From the NCBI RefSeq assembly GCF_022921075.1, contig NZ_CP095050.1:2914001-2978000 (forward strand): a stretch of 64,000 nt of DNA. The letters are read 5' to 3'. Position 1 is the stretch's first letter, and each line of letters opens with the position of its first letter. The position numbers and the translations under genes were made by a program. This document shows, piece by piece, positions 36,288 to 45,925 of this stretch. Origin of the DNA: Hymenobacter sp. 5317J-9. GTDB taxonomy: Bacteria > Bacteroidota > Bacteroidia > Cytophagales > Hymenobacteraceae. The notes beneath the pieces are model-generated. The model saw only the letters and a list, made by a program, of their open reading frames with translations. It was not told the origin of the DNA and did not search any database.

Positions 36288-37232
36288 CTATTCTCCGTTG
36301 GCCAGAACGGTGGCAAAAAGCGCATCCACCGCCAGCGCCAAGCGGCGCATATCCAGCCGGGCCACGGTGTCGGAGGCTTCGTGGTAGCTGCGGTTGCGGT
36401 AAAAGGCCGTGTCGGTGAGCAGCACCGCCGGGTAATCGAATTTCCAGTAGTTGAGGTGGTCGGAAAAATCGATGCCCGGCAGCCAGGCCGGGGCTTTGAA
36501 GCGCTTCACCGGCAGCGTTGCGGCGGCCCGGTAGTGCCGCGCAAAGCGCCGGCCAAAGCGGCCGTTGCCGAATTTCTGGGCCACCGTGACGTAATTGCCC
36601 CGGCTGCCATAGATGAAACGCAGCGGCCAGATGGGGTAGTGCTGCGAGCCCCGGCGGTCATCAAAATAGCCCAGCATTTCGAGGGCCACCATGCCGCGCA
36701 CCGGCACACCGGCCGCTTTCAGCGAGGCTGCGTGCACGTAGCTGCCCATCTGTTGGGTTCGAAAAAACGGCGGCTCTTCCAAAGTATAGGCCACCAAATC
36801 GATGCGGTAGGACAAGCTTGGCTGCTGGCCCAGCAGACGGGCCAGCTCCAAGACGGCCGCCACGCCGGTGCCGTTGTCGTCGGCGCCGGGCTGGTCGCCG
36901 CACACGTCGTAGTGCGCTCCGATGATGAGCCGAGGGCCATCGAGCGGCCCGAACGAGCCCAGCACGTTGCGGTAAGTCCGGCCCTGCACCGCGTAGGGCT
37001 GGTCGGCCACGGAATGCGCGCCGCTGGCCTGTAGCGAGTGCTGGATGCGGGCGGCAACCAAGTCCAGCACGGCCGGGTGGGCGTGGTTGCGCGGAGCGCC
37101 AGTGCTGGTCAGCATCAGCAGGTGCTGGCGCAGCCGGGCGGTATCGGCTGGTGGAAGTGGAAAGTCGCGGGCTGCGCTCGGGAAAACCGCCAGCCAGAAC
37201 CCGACCAGCACGCTGATGAAAAACACGTTCAT
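36288..37232 (-). CDS. Secreted M28-family zinc peptidase
   Basis: 314 residues. A signal peptide covers 1-21 (VFFISVLVGFWLAVFPSAA). The M28 core has IIGAHYDVCGDQPGADDNGT (His and bridging Asp), AYTLEEPPFF (catalytic Glu pair), ALEMLGYFDD and a C-terminal FYRNRSYHEASDT (last metal His). It is most like bacterial aminopeptidases. The protein would act in the periplasm or outside. It is divergent from the flavin reductase gene, with 57 bp between the starts. Confidence 0.9.
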   Translation of the reverse strand: MNVFFISVLVGFWLAVFPSAARDFPLPPADTARLRQHLLMLTSTGAPRNHAHPAVLDLVAARIQHSLQASGAHSVADQPYAVQGRTYRNVLGSFGPLDGPRLIIGAHYDVCGDQPGADDNGTGVAAVLELARLLGQQPSLSYRIDLVAYTLEEPPFFRTQQMGSYVHAASLKAAGVPVRGMVALEMLGYFDDRRGSQHYPIWPLRFIYGSRGNYVTVAQKFGNGRFGRRFARHYRAAATLPVKRFKAPAWLPGIDFSDHLNYWKFDYPAVLLTDTAFYRNRSYHEASDTVARLDMRRLALAVDALFATVLANGE

Positions 37233-37246
37233 GCAGCCAAGCTAGT

Positions 37247-37254
37247 TAGCTTTG
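37247..37254 (+). promoter_or_regulatory. -7 box for the flavin reductase gene
   Basis: TAGCTTTG fits TAnnTTTG, 36 bp before the ATG. No -33 TTG was found at normal spacing. Confidence 0.5.
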
Positions 37255-37289
37255 ACCAACCAAGCCGGCTTGGCTCTACAGCATTTCTC

Positions 37290-38231
37290 ATGGCCTCCAC
37301 TCCCCCTGTTTTCCACTCCCTCACCCCTTCCGACCTCAAGCCCAGCGAATGGCACCCGTTCATGGTGGGGGCGGTGGCCCCGCGCCCGGTAGCCTTCGCC
37401 AGCACCGTCGATGCCGAGGGCCGCGTGAATCTGAGCCCCTACAGCTTCTTCAACGCCTTCAGCGCCAACCCGCCCATCCTCGTGTTTTCGCCCGCCAACC
37501 GGGTGCGCGACAACACCCAAAAGCACACCCTGCAAAACGTGCGCGAGGTGCCCGAAGTCGTCATCAACATCTGCGATTACGCGCTGGTGGAGCAGATGTC
37601 GCTGGCCAGCACCGAGTACGAAAAGGGCGTAAATGAATTCACCAAAGCCGGCCTGACCGAGCTGGCCTCCGAGCACGTGCGTCCGCCCCGCGTGGCCGAA
37701 GCGCCCGCCGCATTTGAGTGCGTGGTGGAACAAATCATCGAGCTGGGCCAAAACAACGGCGCCGGCAACCTCATCATTTGCCGGGTGGTGCGCGCTCATT
37801 TCCGCCAGGACATCCTCCTGCCCGACGCCACCGGCATCGACCCGTTTAAGCTGGACGCCGTGGCCCGCCTCGGCGGCGACTGGTACTGCCGGGCCAGCGG
37901 CGCCAGCCTCTTCGAGGTGCCCAAACCCAACCGCCACATCGGCATCGGCATCGACCAGCTGCCCGAGCACCTGCGCACCTCCGACGTGCTGACCGGCAAC
38001 GAGTTGGGCCGCCTCGCCAACATCGAGCGCGACGCCCTGCCCACGCCCGAGCAAGTGGAAGCATTTAAAACCGAGCCGATGGTGGCCTACCTACTGAACA
38101 CGTACCACAACGACGGGTCTGAGCTTAAGAAACAGCTGCTGCAACTTGGCCGGCAGTTTCTGGCAGAAGGACGGCTAGTAGAAGCGTGGAAGGTGCTCCT
38201 TTCGCAAAGCGAAAGCGCGGGCATCGGCTAG
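37290..38231 (+). CDS. Flavin reductase family protein
   Basis: 313 residues. MVGAVAPRPVAFASTVDAEG and NLSPYSFFNAFSANPPILVF are the FMN-binding split-barrel signature of the flavin-reductase-like family; VVINICDYALVEQMSLAS continues it. The ~100 C-terminal residues form an added helical part. The partner enzyme or electron acceptor is unknown. Its TAG stop overlaps the stop of the convergent acyltransferase gene within CTAG. Confidence 0.88.
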   Translation: MASTPPVFHSLTPSDLKPSEWHPFMVGAVAPRPVAFASTVDAEGRVNLSPYSFFNAFSANPPILVFSPANRVRDNTQKHTLQNVREVPEVVINICDYALVEQMSLASTEYEKGVNEFTKAGLTELASEHVRPPRVAEAPAAFECVVEQIIELGQNNGAGNLIICRVVRAHFRQDILLPDATGIDPFKLDAVARLGGDWYCRASGASLFEVPKPNRHIGIGIDQLPEHLRTSDVLTGNELGRLANIERDALPTPEQVEAFKTEPMVAYLLNTYHNDGSELKKQLLQLGRQFLAEGRLVEAWKVLLSQSESAGIG

Positions 38232-39538
38232 CCGATGGCCTTTCGGACCCAGGGTTGGTATACTTTTTCCAGAAAGCAGGCACCGCCGAATGTGAGCAGC
38301 AGAAACACGCCCAGGCGCACACTGTAGGTGAAGGCCGACCCCGAAAACGCGCCAAAGGACAGGAGCAGGCAGAGCAACGGAAAGTGGAGAATCTACAATC
38401 CGTAAGAAATGCTGCCCAACGGCACCAACCCTTTAATCACCCGCTTGGAAAACTGCTCCAGGCGGGCCGAAAACAGGAAGAATACGATGGAAAGCAGGTA
38501 AAAAAGCGCCGTAAAAAACAAGGCGACGGGAAGGCGTCCGTCCGCTGCTTTCAGGTAATGCCACCAGCTCAGGGCCGGCAGCACCGTCATCAACGCAATA
38601 ATGGCTTTCCTGAATTTCAGCCTGAGGGCCGCAAAAATGGCTACCATGACGGCGCAATATGGCAAGAAGGCTAAATCCCGAAAGACCAGATACGCTTCCT
38701 GGCCCGGCGGCGCAATGGTCAGGTCTGTCTTGAGCAGGAAAAGCTGCGCGCGGTGCAGCATGGCCGGCGGAGAATCCAGCACGCCCAGCGTCAGAAACAG
38801 AAAGACGATGCCCACCATGGAAGCATAAGAAGCCGCGCTTTCGTCGGGCCGCGAATACGTTGCCATTGCCAACCCAGCCAGCCAGAACGTGAAGCCGAAG
38901 GCGTAAGTCGGCACCAAGCCCATGGCGAAACCCGGAAAGAAACACGCCGCCACGGTTCCCAGCAGTGCCATGCCAACGGCCAGCATTACCGGATTTACCC
39001 TGAAATACGACACGGGCACGAACAACAAATAGAACACCACCTCATACGTGAGGGACCACGAAGGGGCAATGGCATGAAGCACCGGTTTCCCCAGCCCCTG
39101 GGTCAGAGTCAGGTGGCTGTATATGACGGCAAGAGAGGGGCTTTGGACGAGCACCAAAAAAACAAAAACAATACAGACCAGATATATGGGGTAAATTCTA
39201 ACGAACCGCTTTTTCAAATATAGCAGAATGGTGTCTTTTTGCAACGGCACCGCGTGCGCCTTCCCAATTACATAGCCCGAAAGGATGAAAAACAGCAACA
39301 CGCTCAAATGGCCCGGCGCTTCATACGCCCAGATGCCGCTCGTGTGGTATGCCGGGTCCAGCGTATTAAACGGATTGAACGCGTGCGATAAAACAACGAT
39401 GATGGCCGCTATGCCCCGCAAGGCTTCGAGGTCAAAATTGAATTGACTTTTTGCCGGAGCAGCAGCTTGCAGGAAATAACGGAGGCGCGGTGGACCGGAA
39501 ACAGCGTCTGGTGCCGTGATATAATTCGTGCTACTCAT
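38228..39538 (-). pseudogene. Acyltransferase family 3 (OafA-like), in-frame amber codon
   Basis: The open part (39538 to 38393) gives 381 residues. The acyltransferase-3 opening is FDLEALRGIAAIIVVLSHAF, SVLLFFILSGYVIGK is the second motif, and about ten membrane helices follow. Translation meets TAG at 38395-38393 within SISYGL-stop-ILHFPLL, where relatives have an aromatic residue. After it the same frame stays open for 54 more codons, encoding two hydrophobic helices (CLLLSFGAFSG, GVFLLLTFGGACF), and stops at 38228, sharing CTAG with the convergent gene. The family O-acylates surface glycans or lipids. Either a one-base nonsense mutation or a sequencing error explains it; the shortened protein would lack the last two helices. 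Confidence 0.82.
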
Positions 39539-39674
39539 GTATTCCATCCATTGTTGCAAACAGAACCGAATCCAGACGCGTTGGCCTGTTCCGCATTTTA
39601 ATGGGTGATTGTGGTGCCGGCATGGCACATTGGGCACTCGCCCACACATGCAGGCCGGGGCCGACACGCCGGAA

Positions 39675-40900
39675 TTAATTCCGCACCGCAATCAGCAGCC
39701 CCAACTCCTTGTACCGCATATTGAATTTCTTCGCAATCATCGCATTGGTGAGCGAGCCGCGGTAGATGTAGACGCCGCTGCGGAAATGCTCGTTCGTGAA
39801 CAGCACCTCGTTGATGCCGCCGTGCTGGCTGATTTCCTGCAGGATGGGCGTAAAGATGTTGCTCAGCGCGTTGGTGGCGGTGCGGGGCACGCGCGAGGCA
39901 ATGTTGGGCACGCAGTAGTGCACCACGTCGTATTTGCGGAAAACGGGGCTGCTGTGGCTGGTCATCTCGCTGGTTTCGAAACAGCCGCCCTGGTCGATGC
40001 TCACGTCGATGATGACCGAACCCGACGACATGGTGGCTACCATCTCCTCAGGCACCATGAAAGGAATGCGGCCGTCCTCGACTGCCAGCGCGCCGATGAC
40101 GACGTCGGCCCGGCGGATTTGCTGGCTGAGCGCGAACGTGTCCAGCGTGCTGGTGTAGAGCTGCATGCCCAAGTTGTGCTTGAGGCGGCGCAGCTTGTAG
40201 AGGTGGTTGTCGAACACCTTCACCTCGGCCCCGAGGCCGGTGGCGGCGCGGGCGGCGTACTCGGCCACCGTGCCGGCCCCCAGAATGACCACCTGCGACG
40301 GCGGCACGCCCGTGATGCCCCCAGAATGATGCCCTTGCCCTCGTTGGAACGGGCCAGGTACTCAGCCGCAATCAGCATCACCGTCGAGCCCGCGATTTCG
40401 CTCATGGCCCGCACCACGGGGCGGGCGCCGCTGGGGTCTTTCATCAGTTCGAAGCCGATGGCGTTGATTTTCTTGCGCGAGAGCGCCGCGATGTATTCCT
40501 GGGTCATCGAGCCCATTTGCAGGGCCGAAATCAGGGTTTGGCCGGGGTGCAGCAGCTCAATTTCTTCGAGCGTGGGCGGGGCCACTTTTAGCAGCACGTC
40601 GGCCTTGTACACTTCCTCGGCGGAGTAGGCAATCTGGGCGCCGGCCTCGGAGTAGGCGTGGTCGGCGTATTTGCTGGGCTCGCCGGCGCCGGCTTCCATC
40701 ACCACTTCGTGGCCGGCGCTCACCAGGTGCTGCACGGCTTCGGGCGTGAGGCCGAGGCGGTTTTCCTGCAGCGAGGTTTCGCGGGGCAGGCCGATGAAGA
40801 GCTTGCGCTTCCGGGTTTCCACGGCCAGCATCGATTCCTGGGTGAAATAGGCGCGGCTGGTGGCCAAGGACTCAAAACCGGATGGTAGCTGCTCGGGCAT
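39675..40900 (-). pseudogene. ald: Alanine dehydrogenase, single-base frameshift
   Basis: Two overlapping frames together make one ~408-residue protein. The first covers LFIGLPRETSLQENRLGLTP, MEAGAGEPSKYADHAYSEAG and ends near EGKGIILG. The second resumes with GITGVPPSQVVILGAGTVAE (the NAD-binding Gly motif) and runs to VPNIASRVPRTATNALSNIF and the C-terminus. The break is at a run of five C (40318-40322); a sixth would join the frames exactly. The enzyme interconverts alanine and pyruvate/NH3. Homopolymer position makes a read error possible; a true mutation would inactivate it. The tsaE gene lies ~90 bp upstream. Confidence 0.88.
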
Positions 40901-41002
40901 AGGTTCAGGAAGCAAGTATCAATTTCCAGGCATCAGGCTACGCCGGCCAAATAATGGTCCAGCCAGCTGGGCAATGGCAAAATAATTGATGCGGCGGAGA
41001 GG

Positions 41003-41440
41003 TTACGGGATAAGGTGCAGGTGGATTTCGCGGGCTTCGGGGCCCAGTACGTCAATGCGGACTTCAAGCCGGGGCGTGGGCAAAAGCGCTTCGACCCGGG
41101 CGGGCCACTCCACCAAGCAAAGATACCCCGAATCGAGGTACTCCGCGGCCCCCATCTGTTCCGCTTCGCGCACGGATTCGATGCGGTAGAAATCGAAATG
41201 GTACACGGGGCGTTCCCGGGCGTCGCGGTACTCGTTGACCAGCGAAAACGTGGGGCTGCTCACGTCGTCGGCCACGCCCATAGCGGCGGCCAGCGCGCTG
41301 ATGAGCGTGGTTTTGCCGGCGCCCATCTCGCCCTCGAATGCCACCACGGAACAGTGCGTGGCCACGATGGCCGCGTGCACCCGGCGCGCTGCCGCCGGCA
41401 GCTCATCTCTAGAAGAAACGACAATGGTTGAGGGAAGCAT
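41003..41440 (-). CDS. tsaE: tRNA threonylcarbamoyladenosine biosynthesis ATPase TsaE
   Basis: 145 residues. Walker A is FEGEMGAGKTTLISALAAAM, followed by DVSSPTFSLVNEYRDARER and the family's HFDFYRIESVREAEQMGAAE and CLVEWPARVEALLP. It energises the TsaD/TsaB complex making t6A37 in ANN-decoding tRNAs. The start MLPSTIVV is used; an upstream ATG adds 20 unrelated residues. TATTTTTG (41452-41445) lies only 4 bp before this ATG, suggesting a leaderless or nearly leaderless transcript. Confidence 0.92.
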   Translation of the reverse strand: MLPSTIVVSSRDELPAAARRVHAAIVATHCSVVAFEGEMGAGKTTLISALAAAMGVADDVSSPTFSLVNEYRDARERPVYHFDFYRIESVREAEQMGAAEYLDSGYLCLVEWPARVEALLPTPRLEVRIDVLGPEAREIHLHLIP

Positions 41441-41564
41441 GACGCAAAAATACCGGCTGAGCCGCAGCAGCGCGCATTCGCTTTGGATAAATGCCGCCAA
41501 ACCTGCAACTTTATGTTTTGCGGTCTAGCCTAACATCAACAAGCCAAAGAACCTACGCCTTCTT

Positions 41565-44066
41565 TTGCCTTTGTTGCGGCCAGGCAGCACTTGCCTTTCC
41601 TCTACCCCCGTGCGCGTTTTTACTTTTTTGCCGTTCCGGTGGCGGGGCGGGCCGATTGAGGTCATTGCCAGCTGGGCCGGGCTGCTCCTGCTGGCATCCC
41701 AGCCCGGCGCGGCCCAGGCCCAGGCCGGAGTGCGGGGCACGGTAGCGGCCGGGGCGGCGGGCGCGGTTTCCTTTGCCACCATTGCCCTGCACCGCGCCGC
41801 CGACTCAGTTGTGGTCAAATCGGAGTTTAGCGACGAGCGGGGAGGATTTTTGCTGGAAGGCAGGGCGGGCGGGCGCTACCTGGTTTCGGCCAGTCAGGTG
41901 GGCTACCGCCGCGTGTGGAGCGCGTCGTTTACTCTGCCGCCGGGGGGCCTGGAGCTGCCCGCTCTGCAGCTGCAAATCAGCGAGGCCGCAGCCCTGGCCG
42001 GGGTAACGGTGCAGGCGCGCCAGCCCTTGTTTGAACACCACCCCGACCGCACCGTGGTGCACGTGGCCGACAGTCCCCTATCGGCCGGCGCCACGGCCCT
42101 CGACGTGCTGGGCCGCTCGCCGGGCGTGGTGGTGAACGAGGCCATCGCCCTGCGGGGCCGCCAGGGCCTGCTGCTGTTGGTGGATGGCAAGCGCCTGCCC
42201 CTGTCGGGCGTCGACCTGGCCGAATACCTGCGCGCCCTGCCCGCCGAGCAGCTCCAGACCATTGAGCTCATCACCAACCCGCCCGCCGAGTACGACGCGC
42301 AGGGCGGGGCCGGCGTCATCGCCATCACCCTCAAAAAAGACCTGCGCCTGGGCACCAACGGCACGGCCAATGCCAGCTACGGCCGGGGCGAATACGGCAA
42401 GCTGACTGCGGGCCTCACCCTAAACCACCGCAGCAAAAACGCCAACCTGTACGGCTCCTACAGCTACGCCAACCGCAACGACTTTGCCCGGCAGGAATTC
42501 TACCGTCAATACGCGGCTTTGGCGGGGCTGCCGGCTGCCAGCAGCGAAGTGCTGGGCAAACGCATGCTCTACCTGCGCTCGCACAGCGCCAAAGTGGGCG
42601 CCGACCTCAGCCTCACGCCCCGCACGCTGCTGGGCGTGGGCCTCACCGGGCTGCTCAGCAACACCAGCACCAACAACGACACGCAGACGCGGCTGTACGA
42701 CGAAGGGGGCGCGCCGGCGCTCTGGTACCGCTCGGTGGCGGCGCAGGAAATAATGCGCCCCAACGGCAGCGCCAACCTCAACCTGCGGAATGCTTTTGCC
42801 GACTCGGCATCGGCCGCCAGCCTCACGGCCGATGCCGACTACGCGCACTACCGCACCACCCGCGCCCTCGACCTGCGCACCAGCTTTCTGGAGCCAACAT
42901 TTGCGCCGGCCCTGCTCACGGGCGAGCAGCGCAGCGACCTGGCCATTGGGGCCCTGAAGCTGGACTACAGCCGCCCCCTGCCCCGCCGCAGTCGCCTCGA
43001 CCTGGGCGGCAAAAGCACGCGGGTGACCTCCACCAGCGCGGTGGCTTTTCTCGAGAACGGCCTCTTTGCGCCCTCGATATCGAGCGCCTTCGACTATTAC
43101 GAAAACGTGAACGCCGGCTACGCCAGCCTGCGCGGCGGCCGCGGCAAGACCAGCCTGCAGGCCGGCCTGCGCGCCGAGCAAACCACCATTCGCACCACCC
43201 TCGCGGGCGAGGGCATGCGCGAGCGCCAGTACCTGCAGCTATTTCCCACGGCCTCGGTGCAGGTGCAGCTGGCCGCGCAGCACGCGCTGGCGCTGGCCGC
43301 CGGCCGGCGCATCGACCGGCCCAACTACGCCCAGCTAAACCCACTGCGGGCCTACGTCGACGCGGTGTCGTACCGGTCGGGCAACCCCTACCTGGTGGCC
43401 CAAACCAGCTACAACGTGGACCTGACGCATACCTACCGTCAGAAGTACAGCACGGCCCTTACCTACGCTCACACCCGTCTGCCCATTGTGACAGTGGTGC
43501 AGCCCGCGCCCGACGGTAGCCGCCAGGTGGTGAGCCGCGAAGTGAACCTGACCAGCCAGGATTACCTGGCCTTCACCCTGACCGCGCCCGTGGAACCCAC
43601 CAAATGGTGGACGCTCTACGCCAACGCTGTTTTCTACGTGTCGCGCTTTCGCGGCGAGTTGGCCGGCACGCTGCTCGACCGACAGCAACCGGCCTGCCAA
43701 CTCACGGCCAACAACACGTTCAGTTTGCCCCACGGCTGGTCGGGTGAACTGAACGGCTCATTTCAATCGGGCGAAATCTGGGGCTTCGAGCGCGCCCGGC
43801 CCCGTGGGCAGCTGCTGCTGGGCCTGCAGCGCAGCTTCTGGGCCAAGCAGGGCACCCTGCGGCTGAACGTGTCGGACGTGCTTTACACGTCCGTTTTGCG
43901 CTCTACGTCGGTGTACACGTCTTTTTCCGAAAGCTTTGTGACCCGACAGGACACGCGCGTGGCCACGGCGGCTTTCACCTACCGCTTCGGCAACGGCAAA
44001 GTGGCCGCTGCCCGCAAGCGTGCCGCCGGCGCCGAGGACGAATTGCGGCGGGCGGCCGGGCAATGA
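41565..44066 (+). CDS. TonB-dependent receptor / outer-membrane beta-barrel family protein
   Basis: 833 residues. A long N-region and signal end near SQPGAAQAQ (residue ~53). A carboxypeptidase-regulatory-like beta-sandwich follows at ~55-145 (LEGRAGGRYLVSASQVGYRR). The plug covers ~150-260, with LDVLGRSPGVVVNEAIALRG, LLLVDGKRLPLSG, LQTIELITNPPAEYDAQGGA and GVIAITLKK. The rest is a ~560-residue beta barrel rich in alternating aromatic residues. This is the subgroup often annotated as outer membrane beta-barrel family protein, without a clear TonB box. Substrate unknown. A GTG at 41610 is a possible later start. Confidence 0.85.
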   Translation: MPLLRPGSTCLSSTPVRVFTFLPFRWRGGPIEVIASWAGLLLLASQPGAAQAQAGVRGTVAAGAAGAVSFATIALHRAADSVVVKSEFSDERGGFLLEGRAGGRYLVSASQVGYRRVWSASFTLPPGGLELPALQLQISEAAALAGVTVQARQPLFEHHPDRTVVHVADSPLSAGATALDVLGRSPGVVVNEAIALRGRQGLLLLVDGKRLPLSGVDLAEYLRALPAEQLQTIELITNPPAEYDAQGGAGVIAITLKKDLRLGTNGTANASYGRGEYGKLTAGLTLNHRSKNANLYGSYSYANRNDFARQEFYRQYAALAGLPAASSEVLGKRMLYLRSHSAKVGADLSLTPRTLLGVGLTGLLSNTSTNNDTQTRLYDEGGAPALWYRSVAAQEIMRPNGSANLNLRNAFADSASAASLTADADYAHYRTTRALDLRTSFLEPTFAPALLTGEQRSDLAIGALKLDYSRPLPRRSRLDLGGKSTRVTSTSAVAFLENGLFAPSISSAFDYYENVNAGYASLRGGRGKTSLQAGLRAEQTTIRTTLAGEGMRERQYLQLFPTASVQVQLAAQHALALAAGRRIDRPNYAQLNPLRAYVDAVSYRSGNPYLVAQTSYNVDLTHTYRQKYSTALTYAHTRLPIVTVVQPAPDGSRQVVSREVNLTSQDYLAFTLTAPVEPTKWWTLYANAVFYVSRFRGELAGTLLDRQQPACQLTANNTFSLPHGWSGELNGSFQSGEIWGFERARPRGQLLLGLQRSFWAKQGTLRLNVSDVLYTSVLRSTSVYTSFSESFVTRQDTRVATAAFTYRFGNGKVAAARKRAAGAEDELRRAAGQ

Positions 44067-44126
44067 TGCCGCAGGCGTCGTTTACCTTCGCGGCCAGCGC
44101 GGCTTATATCCGGCCGCCTCTTTCCC

Positions 44127-45383
44127 ATGCAAGTATCCAAGATGGCCGCCGGCCTGAGCGGCTCCGAAATCATTCGCATTGGCAACCAGGTAAGTGAGCA
44201 GGTGCGCCAGGGCGCCAACATCTGCAACCTGACCATCGGCGACTTCGACCCGAAGATTTTCCCCATCCCGGCCGGGCTGAACGAGGGCATCACCCAAGCC
44301 TACCAGGGCGGGCTGACCAACTACCCGCCCGCCGCCGGCATCAACGAGCTGCGCCAGTCGGTATCGGATTTTTTGAAAACCCGCCAGGGCCTGGAGTACG
44401 GCCCCAACGACATCCTGATTGCCGGGGGCTCGCGCCCGCTCATCTACGCCACCTATCGCACCCTCGTCGACGCCGGCGACCGGGTCATTTTCCCGCTGCC
44501 CAGCTGGAACAACAATCACTACTGCCACCTCACCGGCGCCACGCCCGTGGCCGTGCCCACCCGCGCCGAAAACAACTTCATGCCCACGGCCGCCGACCTG
44601 GCCCCGCACCTGCCCGGCGCCACCCTGCTGGCCCTGTGCTCGCCGCTGAACCCCACCGGCACGGTGTTCACCAAAGCCGGCCTGGAAGAAATCTGCGACC
44701 TGGTGATTGCCGAAAACAAGCTCCGCGGCGCCGATGAAAAGCCGCTTTACATTCTTTACGACCAGATTTACTGGCTGCTCACCTTCGGCAGCACCGAGCA
44801 CCACGACCCCGTGAGCCTGCGCCCCGAGCTGCGCGACTACGTCATTTACATCGATGGCATTTCCAAGTGCTTTGCCGCCACCGGCGTGCGCGTGGGCTAC
44901 AGCTTCGGCCCCACGGCCATCATCGAGAAGATGAAATCCATTCTGGGCCACGTGGGCGCCTGGGCTCCCAAGGCAGAGCAGGTAGCCACGGCCCATTTCA
45001 TGCCCGAAACCGAAGCGGTGGACGCTTTCCTGGCCGGCATGAAAACCAACCTGCAAGGTTCGCTGCAAGCCTTGTTTGACGGCTTAAAGCAATTGCAAGC
45101 GGCCGGCTACCCCGTCGATGCCGTGGCCCCGGCCGGCGCCATCTACCTCACCATCAAAATCGACGTGCTGGGCAAAACCGCGCCCGATGGTACCGTGCTA
45201 AAAACCACGGCCGAACTCACGTCCTACCTGATTTCGGAAGCCAAGCTAGCGCTGGTGCCCTTCAGCGCCTTTGGTTCGCCGGCCTCAGAGCCGTGGTTCC
45301 GGGCTTCGGTGGGCGCCGAAACTATTGATTCCATTGTGGCGGCGCTGCCGCGGCTGCGGGCGGCGCTGGATGGGCTGAAGTAG
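44127..45383 (+). CDS. PLP-dependent aminotransferase, class I/II
   Basis: 418 residues. ICNLTIGDFDPKIFPIPAGL is the substrate-loop region. LTNYPPAAGINELRQSVSDF, LCSPLNPTGTVFTKAGLEEI (Asn-Pro contact), YILYDQIYWLLTF (PLP Asp/Tyr) and IDGISKCFAATGVRVGYSF with the Schiff-base Lys complete the fold type I signature. It is probably an aspartate/aromatic-type transaminase; the amino donor cannot be assigned. It lies 60 bp after the receptor gene. TACCTTCG at 44083-44090 is a weak -7 candidate. Confidence 0.88.
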   Translation: MQVSKMAAGLSGSEIIRIGNQVSEQVRQGANICNLTIGDFDPKIFPIPAGLNEGITQAYQGGLTNYPPAAGINELRQSVSDFLKTRQGLEYGPNDILIAGGSRPLIYATYRTLVDAGDRVIFPLPSWNNNHYCHLTGATPVAVPTRAENNFMPTAADLAPHLPGATLLALCSPLNPTGTVFTKAGLEEICDLVIAENKLRGADEKPLYILYDQIYWLLTFGSTEHHDPVSLRPELRDYVIYIDGISKCFAATGVRVGYSFGPTAIIEKMKSILGHVGAWAPKAEQVATAHFMPETEAVDAFLAGMKTNLQGSLQALFDGLKQLQAAGYPVDAVAPAGAIYLTIKIDVLGKTAPDGTVLKTTAELTSYLISEAKLALVPFSAFGSPASEPWFRASVGAETIDSIVAALPRLRAALDGLK

Positions 45384-45482
45384 TTCTCTACTTTTTGGTT
45401 ACTCCGTATGCAAAATGAATACGGGCAGCATCAGCTTTACGTGCTGTTTCTGGCACAGCTTCACCCATTTTCATTCAACGCT

Positions 45483-45893
45483 ATGGTTTTCAAACAAACC
45501 GGACTGTGCGCCCTTGTTGTAGTCATGCTGGCTTCCACAGGTAAAAGTGCCCATGCTCAATCACCGGATTCCACCCTACGTGGGCAACCTGCTAGCCTGA
45601 GCACCGGTGCGGCCGAACCAGCCAAACAGCCCCTCACCATTCGAATTGCCTGCGGCAGGTCGATTCCGGCCAGCCAGAGCCCGTTGTTTGTGGTGGATGG
45701 AACGGTGTATGCGGAACAGGAATTCCAGTCAATTAATCCGAATAACATCGACAAAATCGAAGTTCTACGGGGCGCTGCTGCCACCGCGTTGTATGGCTCA
45801 AGGGCAAGCAACGGAGTCATCCTGGTAACGATGAAGCACCGACCGAAGAAGCCTATCTATCGCCCACAAGACAAAACAGGCCGCCCCGAATAG
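45483..45893 (+). CDS. Small secreted stand-alone TonB-receptor plug protein
   Basis: 136 residues. The signal peptide ends about STGKSAHAQ (residue 23). A ~30-residue low-complexity stretch follows, and then a SusC-type plug core: SPLFVVDGTVYAEQEFQSIN, then NIDKIEVLRGAAATALYGSR and ASNGVILVTMKHR. In full receptors a ~700-residue barrel follows; here the protein ends after a basic 20-residue tail, and its stop lies in the terminator loop, so it is not a truncation by frameshift. It may be a periplasmic binding or decoy domain. The start at MVFKQTG gives the signal peptide. Confidence 0.75.
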   Translation: MVFKQTGLCALVVVMLASTGKSAHAQSPDSTLRGQPASLSTGAAEPAKQPLTIRIACGRSIPASQSPLFVVDGTVYAEQEFQSINPNNIDKIEVLRGAAATALYGSRASNGVILVTMKHRPKKPIYRPQDKTGRPE

Positions 45894-45906
45894 GGCGGCC
45901 TGTTTT
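45873..45906. terminator. Terminator containing the stop codon of the plug gene
   Basis: AAAACAGGCCGCCC (45873-45886) and GGGCGGCCTGTTTT (45893-45906) are a perfect 14-bp stem with loop CGAATA. The TAG stop (45891-45893) spans the loop and the first stem base. It also serves porX from the other side. Confidence 0.9.
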
Positions 45907-45925
45907 ACGTTTAACGCTTCGGAAA

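Noticed and set aside
40220..40307. Programmed ribosomal frameshift in alanine dehydrogenase.
   Set aside because: The family is not known to use recoding, and no stimulatory pseudoknot or X_XXY_YYZ site is evident at the five-base run. A deletion or read error is simpler.
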